A stretch of DNA of 64,000 nucleotides from Treponema peruense (lineage in GTDB: Bacteria > Spirochaetota > Spirochaetia > Treponematales > Treponemataceae), in NCBI RefSeq assembly GCF_016117655.1, contig NZ_CP064936.1, positions 1,116,001-1,180,000 on the forward strand, in the 5' to 3' direction. A program made the translations under genes and the position numbers. Within the stretch, counting starts at the first letter, position 1. Each line of letters opens with the position of its first letter. The notes beneath the pieces are model-generated. The model saw only the letters and a list, made by a program, of their open reading frames with translations. It was not told the origin of the DNA and ran no database searches. Positions 1-8,462 of the stretch are shown here, piece by piece.

Positions 1-966
1 CTTTTGTATGTAGAAAGAAAAAATAAAAATGGCCATAAGTGAAAAAGCCATGCATTCAAGAAGAACAAAAATTACAGTCTTTACGATTCTTGTCGTTGCA
101 TCATTCAGCCTGTCAAGCGGAATTATATAGAATATTTCAAGAGGATCCGAGATTCCGTGTGAAGGGTAAAATGTTTTTTTCATAAGCCCTGTTTTTTTTC
201 CGTCTATTTCTGTTTCTGAAATGCCGTCGTCAGGTTTGTTGTTGTCTATATACATTTTTCTGACGGCAGATTTTTTTAATCCTGAATTATCTGCAGCCGA
301 AGAAAACAGCACAATTCCGTTTTGCGCAATAAAAGTGTGGTACGTTATGTTGTCAAGGTTTTTGTCTATGTAGGAATGGTTTAAGTTTACCGTCAGAACG
401 CCTATGAATTTTTTTTCGGTTTCTTCCCAGACAGAGCGTACATTAGAAAGCGTGTATTTTCCTGTTACCGAGTCGCGCTTGTATGTCCAGAACGGCTGAC
501 CTCTGTTTTTCTTTGCTTTCTGGAACCATGGTGTGTTTTCTGTTTTTGGGGTACTGCGCATGATAAACGAATTGTCAAGAAGCGTTTCGTTGTTTGTATA
601 AAGTCTTATGCTTGAAACCGAATTGTATACCGTCATAAATTCATCTATAAAGGCCAGGTTTGTGTAAGCATTGTAAACTTCTTTCGTTCCGTGGAATTCA
701 GTTTGGATTATGGATTTTACAGTCCTGTTTACGTATATTCTGTCCGAAAGATCCGAGACTTCGCGCATTATATTGTTAAAAAAAGTTTCTGTCTTTTCAA
801 AAGAAGATTCTGCCTGCTGCATTTCCCAGAAGGCAAGCGTTTTGTAAAGCCATGAAGTTGTAAAAAAAGCCATTATCAGAATTGGAGCAAGAAAACTGAT
901 GACGTACAGAATGAGAAGTTTGTTTTTTATCTTGAGATTACCAAGTAATTTTGAAATAAGTTGCAT
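1..966 (-). CDS. Sensor histidine kinase, YesM-type, N-terminal part (runs off left edge)
   Basis: The minus strand is open from the ATG at 966 to base 1, giving 322 codons without a stop, so the gene is cut by the window edge. The product begins MQLISKLLGNLKIKNKLL, has a membrane segment at about residues 14-34 (LILYVISFLAPILIMAFF), then an extracytoplasmic domain of about 250 residues that resembles the dCache sensor domain of YesM-type kinases, and a second membrane segment at about 300-320 (VIFVLLECMAFSLMAIFIF). The HAMP and kinase domains would lie outside the window. An SD-like AAGGGA sits 6 nt before the start. It diverges from the GH3/GH74 genes, so carbohydrate sensing is a reasonable guess from position. 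The kinase assignment rests on architecture only. Confidence 0.7.
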   Translation of the reverse strand, partial: MQLISKLLGNLKIKNKLLILYVISFLAPILIMAFFTTSWLYKTLAFWEMQQAESSFEKTETFFNNIMREVSDLSDRIYVNRTVKSIIQTEFHGTKEVYNAYTNLAFIDEFMTVYNSVSSIRLYTNNETLLDNSFIMRSTPKTENTPWFQKAKKNRGQPFWTYKRDSVTGKYTLSNVRSVWEETEKKFIGVLTVNLNHSYIDKNLDNITYHTFIAQNGIVLFSSAADNSGLKKSAVRKMYIDNNKPDDGISETEIDGKKTGLMKKTFYPSHGISDPLEIFYIIPLDRLNDATTRIVKTVIFVLLECMAFSLMAIFIFSFYIQK

Positions 967-974
967 TTTTTCCC

Positions 975-1001
975 TTGACAAATTTTGAATGCGTCTATAA
1001 T
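975..1001 (+). promoter_or_regulatory. Sigma70-type promoter of the GH3 gene
   Basis: A perfect TTGACA (975-980) and a perfect TATAAT (996-1001) are separated by 15 bp and lie in the gap between the divergent kinase and GH3 genes. The first TTG of the -35 box is in frame with the GH3 gene and could be mistaken for its start. Confidence 0.65.
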
Positions 1002-1028
1002 AATACCACACTTATGGAGATAATGCCA

Positions 1029-3971
1029 ATGAAAAATAATTTTCCCTTTAACGACACATCCCTTGATCTTGAAAGCAGAGTTAAAAATCTTATAGGTAAC
1101 CTTACACTTGAAGAAAAAATATCGCTTATTCCCACACAGCAGGCGGCCGTTCCCCGTCTTGGAATTGAAGCCTATGATATAGGTGCAGAAGGTGCACACG
1201 GTTTTGTAGACAGAAGCGGACTTTCCACTGTTTTTCCGCAGACAATTGCCCTCGCGTCTACGTGGAACAGGGAACTTTTGTTCAAAATAGGGCAGGTTAT
1301 CGGAACTGAAGCCCGCGCTTACTACAACAAAAACAAACACGGCGGAACTTCACTCTGGTTTCCTACAGTCGATATGGAAAAAGATCCGCGCTGGGGCCGT
1401 ACAGAAGAAGGTTACGGCGAAGATCCTTTCCTTGCCGGTGAACTTGCTTCTGAAATTGTGCGCGGTACTCAGGGAGACGATCCTTTTTATGTAAGAGCCA
1501 CGTGTGCACCCAAGCATTTCTTTGCAAACAACAACGAAAAGGACAGAGTGTCATGTAGCTGTTCAGTAAGTGCGCGTAATATGCGCGAATACTTTCTTGA
1601 ACCGTTCCGCCGCGTGTTTGAAAAGGGAAGGCCTTTTTCTATCATGACGGCATACAATGAAGTAAACGGAATTCCGATGATACAGCATCCTGCAGTGGGT
1701 GATATTGTAAAAAAAGAATGGGGCCTTGAAAACAGGGGACACGTTGTTTCTGACGGGGGCGATGTAAGCATGACTGTTACTGCACACCATTATTTTGCCG
1801 ATCACGCGCAGACAATTGCTGCTTCGTTCAGGGCAGGTTCGGACAGTATGACAGACCAGCCGTCAATGGTTATTCCTGCGGTAAAATCTGCTCTGGAACA
1901 GGGACTCATTTCTGAAGAAGAACTCGACCTTCATCTTGCAAACATCATGCGCGTAAGATTCAGGCTGGGACATTTTGATTCAGACTGTCCTTACAATTCA
2001 ATTGATGAAAGCAGCATGATGACACAGGAATCAAAGCAGCTTGCAAGACAGGCTGCAGTCCAGTCAGTTGTCCTTTTGAAAAATAAGTGCAACCTAAAAG
2101 AAAAAAAGCCCCTTCTTCCGCTTGATGCAAAAAACTGCGGGCATGTGGCTGTAATAGGACCGCTTTCTGACAAAGTCTATACCGACTGGTACAGCGGGAA
2201 CCCTTCCTATACAGTTTCGCCGCTTGAAGCCATTGAGCGTGAACTTGGGGACAAAGTTATATTCGAGTCCGGAAACGATGAAATTTCTTTTTCTACAGAC
2301 AATGGTGTTCCGCTTTCTCTTTCTGCAGCCGGAATCCTTGAGCCTTCAGAAAAAAGAGAAGCGTCTGTATTTGTACGTGATGACTGGGGTTGGGGTGCAA
2401 ATACCCTTTATTCCGCAGAACGCAAAATGTATCTTCAGACAGTTGATGATCTTCCTTTTGACCACCAGCCGTCATCTGAAGAAATTGAACAGTTCAAAAA
2501 AAACGGAAGCCGCGGAAAAATTGTCTGTTCAGCAAAAAATACTGTAAGCTGGTTTGTCTCACCGCTGTTCAACATAATCGATAATGAGGCAGACGACGGT
2601 AGTAAATGCGTAATGATCAGAAGCTGGAACGGAAAATCCCTTGGTGTAAACGGAACTTCGCTTGAATCAGTTCAGAATGACAGTCCTCAAAACTTTAAAA
2701 TGCATGTTGTAAAGGACGGACTTAAGGCAGCAGAAAATGCAGCGTCAAAGGCAGACACAGTTCTTGTTTTCTGTGGAAGCAATCCCATGATAAACGGAAA
2801 GGAAGAAGTGGACAGACCCTCGCTTAATTTACCGCCCAGGCAGCTTGAACTTATAAAGAGAATAGTTTCTGTAAACCCGCGTGCGGCTGTAATTCTTGTT
2901 TCGGGGTATCCCTATGCAAAAGATTCTGTTCTTGAAGAGGTTCCGTCACTTTTGTGGTGCGGCCACGGAATGCAGGAAGAAGGAAATGCCCTTGCAGACA
3001 TTCTGCTTGGAAAAGAGTCACCGTCGGGAAGGCTGCCTTTAACCTGGTACAACAGCGAAAGTGAACTGCATGACATGATGGACTACGATGTAATTGGTTC
3101 CGGAATGACATACAGATATTTTGAAGGAAAGCCTTGGTTTGCATTCGGACACGGACTTTCTTATTCTGAATTTGAATATTCAGGCTTAAAGGTGTCTTCT
3201 GACAGAATTACAGAGCAGGGTGCAGAAGTGAGTGTAACTGTAAAAAATACGGGAAGTGCAGATGCTGCCGAAGTCGTCCAGCTTTATGCATCTTCAAAGG
3301 GCGGCCATGAGTGGATCAAAGTACCAAAACTGTTCCTTGCGGGATTTGAACGCGTGTTTCTCAAAAAAGGTGAATCGCGCACGGTTACGTTCAGAATATC
3401 TTCGGCTGACTTTGCGGTCTGGGACGTTACCAGGGATTGTTTTTTCACACAGGCTGGAACTTGTACTCTTCGGGCAGGTTCTTCGAGTGACAATTTGAAA
3501 TGCACAACATCCCTTGAACTTTGCGGCGGAACAATACCCCCGCGCAGAACAGACAGTTGGGTGTATGCATGGAACTATGACAGCTGTTATGGCACAAGAC
3601 TTCATGAAAGAAGAGGAAGCCCTGTTCCGGCTGTGTTTGCGAAATCTGAAAAAGAACGCGCCTGTGTAACGTACATGGACTGTATCTTTGAAGACGGCTC
3701 TGACACCTTTACTGCAGAATTCTGTGTCGAAGGTGAATGCTATGCCGAACTTCGTGACGGTTGTGAAAGCGGCGCTCTCATTATGCGTGTTCTGCTTCCT
3801 GTAACCGGCAATATCTGTTCTGTTCCCGGAACACCGGAGCGTGCGGTCTGGACACGGATGAGCTTTAAGACAGGGAATTTTGCCGGTGTAAAAAATCTTT
3901 GCCTTGTTTTGGAAGGAAACTGCGGAATTCAGAAATTCAAAATAAATAAAGGTTTTTTATGTAAAACTTAA
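1029..3971 (+). CDS. Glycoside hydrolase family 3 (beta-glucosidase/beta-xylosidase type)
   Basis: The 980-residue product is a GH3 enzyme that should remove terminal beta-linked glucose or xylose from oligosaccharides. The N-terminal barrel carries KHFFANN (about residues 162-168) and SDGG with the expected nucleophile Asp at about 242. The C-terminal region contains a fibronectin III-like domain (SVTVKNTGSADAAEVVQLY). Two parts are unusual: an insert at about residues 416-560 that looks like a fascin or beta-trefoil module (MIRSWNGKSLGV), and about 135 extra C-terminal residues that may be a carbohydrate-binding module. No signal peptide is visible, so it is probably cytoplasmic. I chose ATG 1029 because GGAGAT (1016-1021) is correctly spaced before it. 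A GH74 gene follows 118 bp downstream, which suggests joint work on hemicellulose. The exact substrate is not determinable here. Confidence 0.9.
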   Translation: MKNNFPFNDTSLDLESRVKNLIGNLTLEEKISLIPTQQAAVPRLGIEAYDIGAEGAHGFVDRSGLSTVFPQTIALASTWNRELLFKIGQVIGTEARAYYNKNKHGGTSLWFPTVDMEKDPRWGRTEEGYGEDPFLAGELASEIVRGTQGDDPFYVRATCAPKHFFANNNEKDRVSCSCSVSARNMREYFLEPFRRVFEKGRPFSIMTAYNEVNGIPMIQHPAVGDIVKKEWGLENRGHVVSDGGDVSMTVTAHHYFADHAQTIAASFRAGSDSMTDQPSMVIPAVKSALEQGLISEEELDLHLANIMRVRFRLGHFDSDCPYNSIDESSMMTQESKQLARQAAVQSVVLLKNKCNLKEKKPLLPLDAKNCGHVAVIGPLSDKVYTDWYSGNPSYTVSPLEAIERELGDKVIFESGNDEISFSTDNGVPLSLSAAGILEPSEKREASVFVRDDWGWGANTLYSAERKMYLQTVDDLPFDHQPSSEEIEQFKKNGSRGKIVCSAKNTVSWFVSPLFNIIDNEADDGSKCVMIRSWNGKSLGVNGTSLESVQNDSPQNFKMHVVKDGLKAAENAASKADTVLVFCGSNPMINGKEEVDRPSLNLPPRQLELIKRIVSVNPRAAVILVSGYPYAKDSVLEEVPSLLWCGHGMQEEGNALADILLGKESPSGRLPLTWYNSESELHDMMDYDVIGSGMTYRYFEGKPWFAFGHGLSYSEFEYSGLKVSSDRITEQGAEVSVTVKNTGSADAAEVVQLYASSKGGHEWIKVPKLFLAGFERVFLKKGESRTVTFRISSADFAVWDVTRDCFFTQAGTCTLRAGSSSDNLKCTTSLELCGGTIPPRRTDSWVYAWNYDSCYGTRLHERRGSPVPAVFAKSEKERACVTYMDCIFEDGSDTFTAEFCVEGECYAELRDGCESGALIMRVLLPVTGNICSVPGTPERAVWTRMSFKTGNFAGVKNLCLVLEGNCGIQKFKINKGFLCKT

Positions 3972-4020
3972 GGTTTTAATACCTGAAAGGTGGCCGTATC
4001 CTATAAAGTGCATAGGACAT

Positions 4021-4065
4021 AAGCTGAAGGAAATGTTTATTGCCCAGCTTTTAAAATTAATTTTA
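4021..4065 (+). terminator. Weak hairpin between GH3 and GH74
   Basis: AAGCTG (4021-4026) pairs with CAGCTT (4045-4050), followed by TT and an AT-rich run. The stem is short and the loop long, so this may be only a partial terminator between the two glycosidase genes. Confidence 0.25.
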
Positions 4066-4089
4066 TGACTTTATTTTAAAGGAGCGGTC

Positions 4090-6519
4090 ATGAAGAAAAA
4101 GTTATTGTTGTCGGTTGCAGCATTGACGGCTGCAGCTGCCATTTCGTTTACAGGATGTGAAAGTTCCGGTTCATCTTTGCCCGGTGCCGTAAACCCGCAG
4201 TACACCCAGAAGGGATGGAAGAGTGCAAAGATTGTCGGCGGAGGAATGATTCCGGGTATTATTTTTAACACAACACAGCCCGGTGTTGCTTACGTCAGAA
4301 CAGATATGGGAGGAGCCTACCGCTGGCATCCGCAGAGTGAAAGTTGGATTCCTCTTACAGACTTTGCGGGCGTAGAAGATTACGGACGACTTGGAATTGC
4401 AAGTATCGCAACTGATCCTGTAGAGCCCAACCGCGTTGTCATTGCTTCCGGTACATACACGAACGAATGGGAACAGGGACCGTCGCAGATGCTCGTTTCT
4501 GAAGATTACGGCGATACATTTACAAGAATCGACATGTACAAGAGCGACGGAACTCCGCTCAAGATGGGCGGCAACATGCCTGGACGCGGAGTCGGTGAAC
4601 GCCTTGCAATAGACCCCAACGACAACAAGACAGTTTACTTCGGAAGTTTCGGTGACGGACTTTACCGCAGCCGTGACTACGGACATACATGGGAAGAAGT
4701 AAAATCTTTCCCAAAAAAGGGAAATGTCTATGACGAAGGATTTTCCACATGGTCACACTTTGAGCACTACTTCGGAATTATGTGGGTTCTTTTTGACCCT
4801 GCATCGGGAACAGCAGGTAGCGGTTCTAAAAACATTTATGTTGCCGTAGCAGATACCGGAACAACAATTTACGAGTCAAACGACGCTGGTGCAACCTGGC
4901 ATCCTCTTGCCGGCCAGCCCGACATTGGACAGGATCTTACTCTTCCTGCATACGAACCTGGTTCCGCCTCGAAAGAAAAGAAACATGCGCACATGACAGG
5001 TGAAAGCTGTTCCTGCAAAAAGTATTATCCAATTAAGGGCGTTTATTCACCCAAGGGAGAACTTCTTGTAACATACAACCACGGATTCGGTCCGTACAGT
5101 TCTGCTTACTGGGGTGGAGCTATCTGGAAGTACAACTTTACTACAAAGGAATGGACAGATATTTCACTTCCAAAGCATGATCCTGACCCGAGCCGCGTTA
5201 CACTTGACAGAGGTGTAGGTTCTGTTGCCGTTGACCGCCAGAATCCCGACACACTTGTTGCCGTTACCCTTAACGAATGGTGGCCTGACGAATACATATA
5301 CCGTTCAACTGACGGCGGAAAAACCTGGGACCCCATCTGGTACATGGACGGATACCCCAACCGCGTAAACAAGTACACTCTTGACATTAAGGATTCACCG
5401 TGGCTTGACTGGGGCGAACAGAAGGCACTTCCTGAGCAGAACCCCAAGCTTGGCTGGTGTATTGCCGACATCGAAATAGATCCTTTTGACAGCAATGTAC
5501 TTATGTACGGAACAGGTGCCACAATTTACGGAACACACAATCTTACTGACTGGGACAAGGGCAAGAGAGTTAACTTTACTGTAATGGCCGACGGAATCGA
5601 AGAATGTGCAATTCTTGACCTTATAAGCCCACCTGAAGGTGCAAACCTCATTTCCGGAATGGGAGACATAGGCGGTTTCGTTCACTATGATCTTAACAAA
5701 GCATCTACAATGATTGTTAACCCGAATATTGCAGGCGTAAACAGCCTTGACTATGCGCAGGAAGATCCATACTTCATCGTAAGAATGGGTGACGGAAAAC
5801 TTATGTACACAGAAGACGGCGGCGACAACTGGTCTCCTGTAGGCAAATTCCTTGAAGGTGCAGACAAAGGCTGGAGCGGTGTAACAGCAGTTTCTCCTGA
5901 TACTTCTGTAATAGTATGGGCACCGGGAAATCTTGTTGCCAACTGGTCAGATGACCTTGGACGCACATGGACAGAATGCAAAGGGCTTCCTGCTGGAGCA
6001 AAGGTTGTTTCAGACCGTGTAAACAGCAAAAAATTCTATGCATTCGGAAACGACGGAAAGACAGACACTTTCTATGCAAGTGAAGATGCAGGAAAGACAT
6101 TTACTGCCGTAAATACAACATGGAATACAAGTTCAAGGAACCGTACTTCATGGGATTTGACTGCAGTAATCGGATGTGAAGGACACCTTTGGTTTGCAGC
6201 AGGTGAAGCAGGACTTTATCACAGTGAAGACGGCGGAAAAAACTGGACTTCAATAAAGGGATTCGATAATGCAATGATTATCGGTCTTGGAAAAGCAAAG
6301 GATAAGGATTCCTACCAGTCTCTTTACACCAACTCAAAGATTAACGGCAAATACGGAATCTACCGCTCTGACGATAAGGGCGCAACATGGATCCGCATAA
6401 ACGATGATAAACATCAGTTTGGTGCCGCCAACTCTACAATAACTGGAGACCCGAGAATTTACGGCCGCGTATATCTCGGAACAAACGGACGTGGAATCAT
6501 GTACCGCGATCTTGACTAG
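4090..6519 (+). CDS. GH74 xyloglucanase-type lipoprotein
   Basis: The 809-residue product matches the GH74 family, which cleaves xyloglucan backbones. The N-terminus MKKKLLLSVAALTAAAAISFTGC is a lipoprotein signal with a Cys lipobox, so the enzyme should be exported and membrane-anchored. The two-propeller architecture shows as repeated STDGGKTW and SEDGGKNW Asp-box turns. RTDMGGAYRW near the N-terminus and GMGDIGGF in the middle contain the Asp residues that I match to the family's two catalytic acids. YGTGATIYGTHNLTDWD is another strong family signature. AAAGGAG lies 6 nt before the ATG. No CBM or dockerin is present. It forms a xyloglucan unit with the upstream GH3 gene. Confidence 0.92.
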   Translation: MKKKLLLSVAALTAAAAISFTGCESSGSSLPGAVNPQYTQKGWKSAKIVGGGMIPGIIFNTTQPGVAYVRTDMGGAYRWHPQSESWIPLTDFAGVEDYGRLGIASIATDPVEPNRVVIASGTYTNEWEQGPSQMLVSEDYGDTFTRIDMYKSDGTPLKMGGNMPGRGVGERLAIDPNDNKTVYFGSFGDGLYRSRDYGHTWEEVKSFPKKGNVYDEGFSTWSHFEHYFGIMWVLFDPASGTAGSGSKNIYVAVADTGTTIYESNDAGATWHPLAGQPDIGQDLTLPAYEPGSASKEKKHAHMTGESCSCKKYYPIKGVYSPKGELLVTYNHGFGPYSSAYWGGAIWKYNFTTKEWTDISLPKHDPDPSRVTLDRGVGSVAVDRQNPDTLVAVTLNEWWPDEYIYRSTDGGKTWDPIWYMDGYPNRVNKYTLDIKDSPWLDWGEQKALPEQNPKLGWCIADIEIDPFDSNVLMYGTGATIYGTHNLTDWDKGKRVNFTVMADGIEECAILDLISPPEGANLISGMGDIGGFVHYDLNKASTMIVNPNIAGVNSLDYAQEDPYFIVRMGDGKLMYTEDGGDNWSPVGKFLEGADKGWSGVTAVSPDTSVIVWAPGNLVANWSDDLGRTWTECKGLPAGAKVVSDRVNSKKFYAFGNDGKTDTFYASEDAGKTFTAVNTTWNTSSRNRTSWDLTAVIGCEGHLWFAAGEAGLYHSEDGGKNWTSIKGFDNAMIIGLGKAKDKDSYQSLYTNSKINGKYGIYRSDDKGATWIRINDDKHQFGAANSTITGDPRIYGRVYLGTNGRGIMYRDLD

Positions 6520-6544
6520 AAATAGTTAATATAAGAGCAAAACA

Positions 6545-6590
6545 GGCATTATGAAAGTCAGCGTTGACTTTCATAATGCCTTCTTTATTT
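6545..6590. terminator. Bidirectional terminator between convergent GH74 and neuB
   Basis: A perfect 16-bp inverted repeat (6545-6560 and 6565-6580, loop GCGT) begins GGCATTATG and is followed by TTCTTTATTTT on the plus strand and TGTTTTG on the minus strand. It sits exactly between two convergent genes. Confidence 0.9.
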
Positions 6591-7772
6591 TAAAAGGAAA
6601 TCTTCAAACTGAACACCGGCACCGCCTTCTGTATCTTTTGAAAGAACAGCGCCTTCCAGTACAGAAAGAAATTCTGGCGGAATTCCGGGAGAAAGAATTT
6701 TTTCTGTTCTTAGAACTGCAATATCGCCTTCCAGAATTTTCCGGCCTTTTTTCATTGAGTGCATGTAATGAAGGGAACGGTTTGTTCTGCCGTAATTCTG
6801 TTTTTCACTTAAGGCAAGTTTTTTTATTCCGCTTCCGATGCATTTTATAACGAGGTCTTTGTCAAACTGCTGTGAAAGTTGTGAAACCGCCTGCATAACC
6901 GCTTCTTCAGGGATTCCTCTGTAAATGCAGTTAAGCTGTGCACTGCGTTCTTTTCTGAATCTTTCAAGAACTGCCTCTGCCTGTCTTGCGCAGTGTGCCA
7001 TAAGCGCAAACTGTTCTGGTTCAAGGGCTACAGGGTCGTCAAGCCCGCTTGTATTTCTACTTAAAGTAATGTGTTTTTCTATAACAGTGGCCCCAAAAAC
7101 AGCTGCCAGTGACGGAACCAAAACAGGATCCATGCTGTGGTCGCTTATTCCGGTTGGAAGTCCGAAAATTTCTGCCAGTGTTTTAACGCATTTTACGTTG
7201 TATTCACTTTCCGGGGCAGGATAGCACGTTTCGCAGTGAAGAAGTGTCAGCGGTGCAAGGCCGTTTTTGTTTTTTTTGAATGAGTCTCCATCTGAATCTG
7301 AAGAATTTGATTTAAGAATAGAAACAGCGCGTTCGATGTCGCCAAGTGAAGAAACCCCGCTTGAAAGAATAATCGGAATTCTTCCATAATATTGCGCACA
7401 CTCTTTAAGCAGCGGAATATGGTTTACTTCGGGGCTTGCTATTTTTATTGCGTCAGGATTTATTTCCGCCAGCTCGTGAAGAGATTTTATTCCGAATGGG
7501 GAACATGCAAACAAAAGTCCCTTTCCGTGTGTATATTCCAGGCATTCAACAAAAAAGTCTTTGTTTACTTCAAGTTCCCTGAATCTGTCAAAAAGAGGGA
7601 TTTTTCCGCCCGGAAGATTTACAAATCCTGTCTTCGGGTGAAGAATTTCGTCTGCGTACACCCACTGGAATTTTACGCAATCGGCTCCTGCTTCCTTTGC
7701 AGCATTAATGAGTTCTTTTGCCTTTGAAATTGAGCCTGTGTGGGCTGTTCCTATTTCTGCAATTATTGTCAT
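6585..7772 (-). CDS. neuB: N-acetylneuraminate/pseudaminate/legionaminate synthase family (NeuB) with SAF domain
   Basis: The product of about 395 residues should condense phosphoenolpyruvate with an N-acetylated hexose to form a nonulosonic (sialic-type) acid. The N-terminal barrel starts TIIAEIGTAHTGS and continues GADCVKFQ; the family usually has Asn where this protein has Ala (EIGxNH). ISDHSMDP and VIEKHITLSRNTSGLDDPVALEP are typical NeuB barrel segments. The C-terminus (MKKGRKILEGDIAVLRTEK) is an SAF/antifreeze-like domain. No other nonulosonic-acid genes are in this window, so the product class is open. Flagellin or surface glycosylation is a likely use in spirochaetes. I chose ATG 7772 over an in-frame TTG at 7790 because a promoter lies immediately upstream and the family begins at this point. 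Confidence 0.85.
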   Translation of the reverse strand: MTIIAEIGTAHTGSISKAKELINAAKEAGADCVKFQWVYADEILHPKTGFVNLPGGKIPLFDRFRELEVNKDFFVECLEYTHGKGLLFACSPFGIKSLHELAEINPDAIKIASPEVNHIPLLKECAQYYGRIPIILSSGVSSLGDIERAVSILKSNSSDSDGDSFKKNKNGLAPLTLLHCETCYPAPESEYNVKCVKTLAEIFGLPTGISDHSMDPVLVPSLAAVFGATVIEKHITLSRNTSGLDDPVALEPEQFALMAHCARQAEAVLERFRKERSAQLNCIYRGIPEEAVMQAVSQLSQQFDKDLVIKCIGSGIKKLALSEKQNYGRTNRSLHYMHSMKKGRKILEGDIAVLRTEKILSPGIPPEFLSVLEGAVLSKDTEGGAGVQFEDFLLK

Positions 7773-7778
7773 GAGCAG

Positions 7779-7807
7779 ATAATATTCCAAATAGAGCGTT
7801 TTTTCAA
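7779..7807 (-). promoter_or_regulatory. neuB promoter, predicted leaderless
   Basis: On the minus strand TTGAAA (7807-7802), a 17-bp spacer and TATTAT (7784-7779) are followed by only 6 nt before the ATG at 7772. There is no SD sequence, so transcription would begin at or next to the start codon. Confidence 0.65.
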
Positions 7808-7931
7808 TCTTAAAAATGCTTGTGCGGTTTGTGCATTTTTTTTTGCGTTAAGGGAATTTTTTTTCAGGAACATTCTGCACTTACCAAAAGGCGTTTCTGG
7901 CAGTCAGGGTATAGAATTTTATATTTTGCGG

Positions 7932-7940
7932 TGCTATAAT
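7932..7940 (+). promoter_or_regulatory. Extended -10 promoter of the TIGR03546 gene, predicted leaderless
   Basis: TGCTATAAT is a perfect extended -10 element (TGnTATAAT) that ends 9 nt before the ATG at 7950. No good -35 and no SD are visible. Confidence 0.6.
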
Positions 7941-7949
7941 TTTGCCATT

Positions 7950-8459
7950 ATGCTGAAACCTTTAATGAAATTAATCAAGGCGCTTAGCTCAAACACTGAT
8001 CCCGGTGCTTTGGCCCATGCGTTTTCTTGCGGAATCCTGCTTGGATTTCTTCCGAAGGATAACATGCTCTGGTATGTACTTTTCATCTTCATTTTTTTCA
8101 TGCGAATCCAACGCTCGGTTTTTTCACTTGTTACAGTTGCCGCGTCACTTCTGGCGGCTCTTTTGGATCCCGTGTTTGATTCTGTCGGATACTGGATACT
8201 GACACTTGGAGGAGCCCAGAACTTTTATGCTGCGCTTTTGGAAATTCCGTTTGTTGCGTTTACAAAATTCAACAATACAGTTGTTATGGGCGCTTTGGTT
8301 GTGGGACTTGCTTCTTACATTCCCTTCTATATAGTGGCGCGCGTTTTCATATACCTGTGGCGTAAATATCTTGCTGAATCTGTAAGAAAACTCAAGCTTG
8401 TCAAAATGCTCAAGCAGATTCCTCTCATTACAAAAATTACAGAAATGGCAGGGAAGTAA
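7950..8459 (+). CDS. TIGR03546 family integral membrane protein (DUF2062-like)
   Basis: The 169-residue product has about four hydrophobic segments (for example VLFIFIFFM and VVMGALVVGLASYIPFYIVA) and a cluster of basic residues at the C-terminus. The segment AFSCGILLGFLPKDN resembles the DUF2062-type opening motif. From memory, TIGR03546 is encoded beside TIGR03545 in a minority of outer-membrane-bearing bacteria, including spirochaetes, as a conserved two-gene pair of unknown function. Here the second gene follows after 3 bp, which fits. The ATG at 7950 is supported by the promoter directly before it. The function is unknown. Confidence 0.75.
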   Translation: MLKPLMKLIKALSSNTDPGALAHAFSCGILLGFLPKDNMLWYVLFIFIFFMRIQRSVFSLVTVAASLLAALLDPVFDSVGYWILTLGGAQNFYAALLEIPFVAFTKFNNTVVMGALVVGLASYIPFYIVARVFIYLWRKYLAESVRKLKLVKMLKQIPLITKITEMAGK

Positions 8460-8462
8460 TTT

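Noticed and set aside
975-1028. Longer N-terminus of the GH3 protein from TTG 975
   Set aside because: This TTG is part of the TTGACA -35 box, and a proper SD supports ATG 1029.
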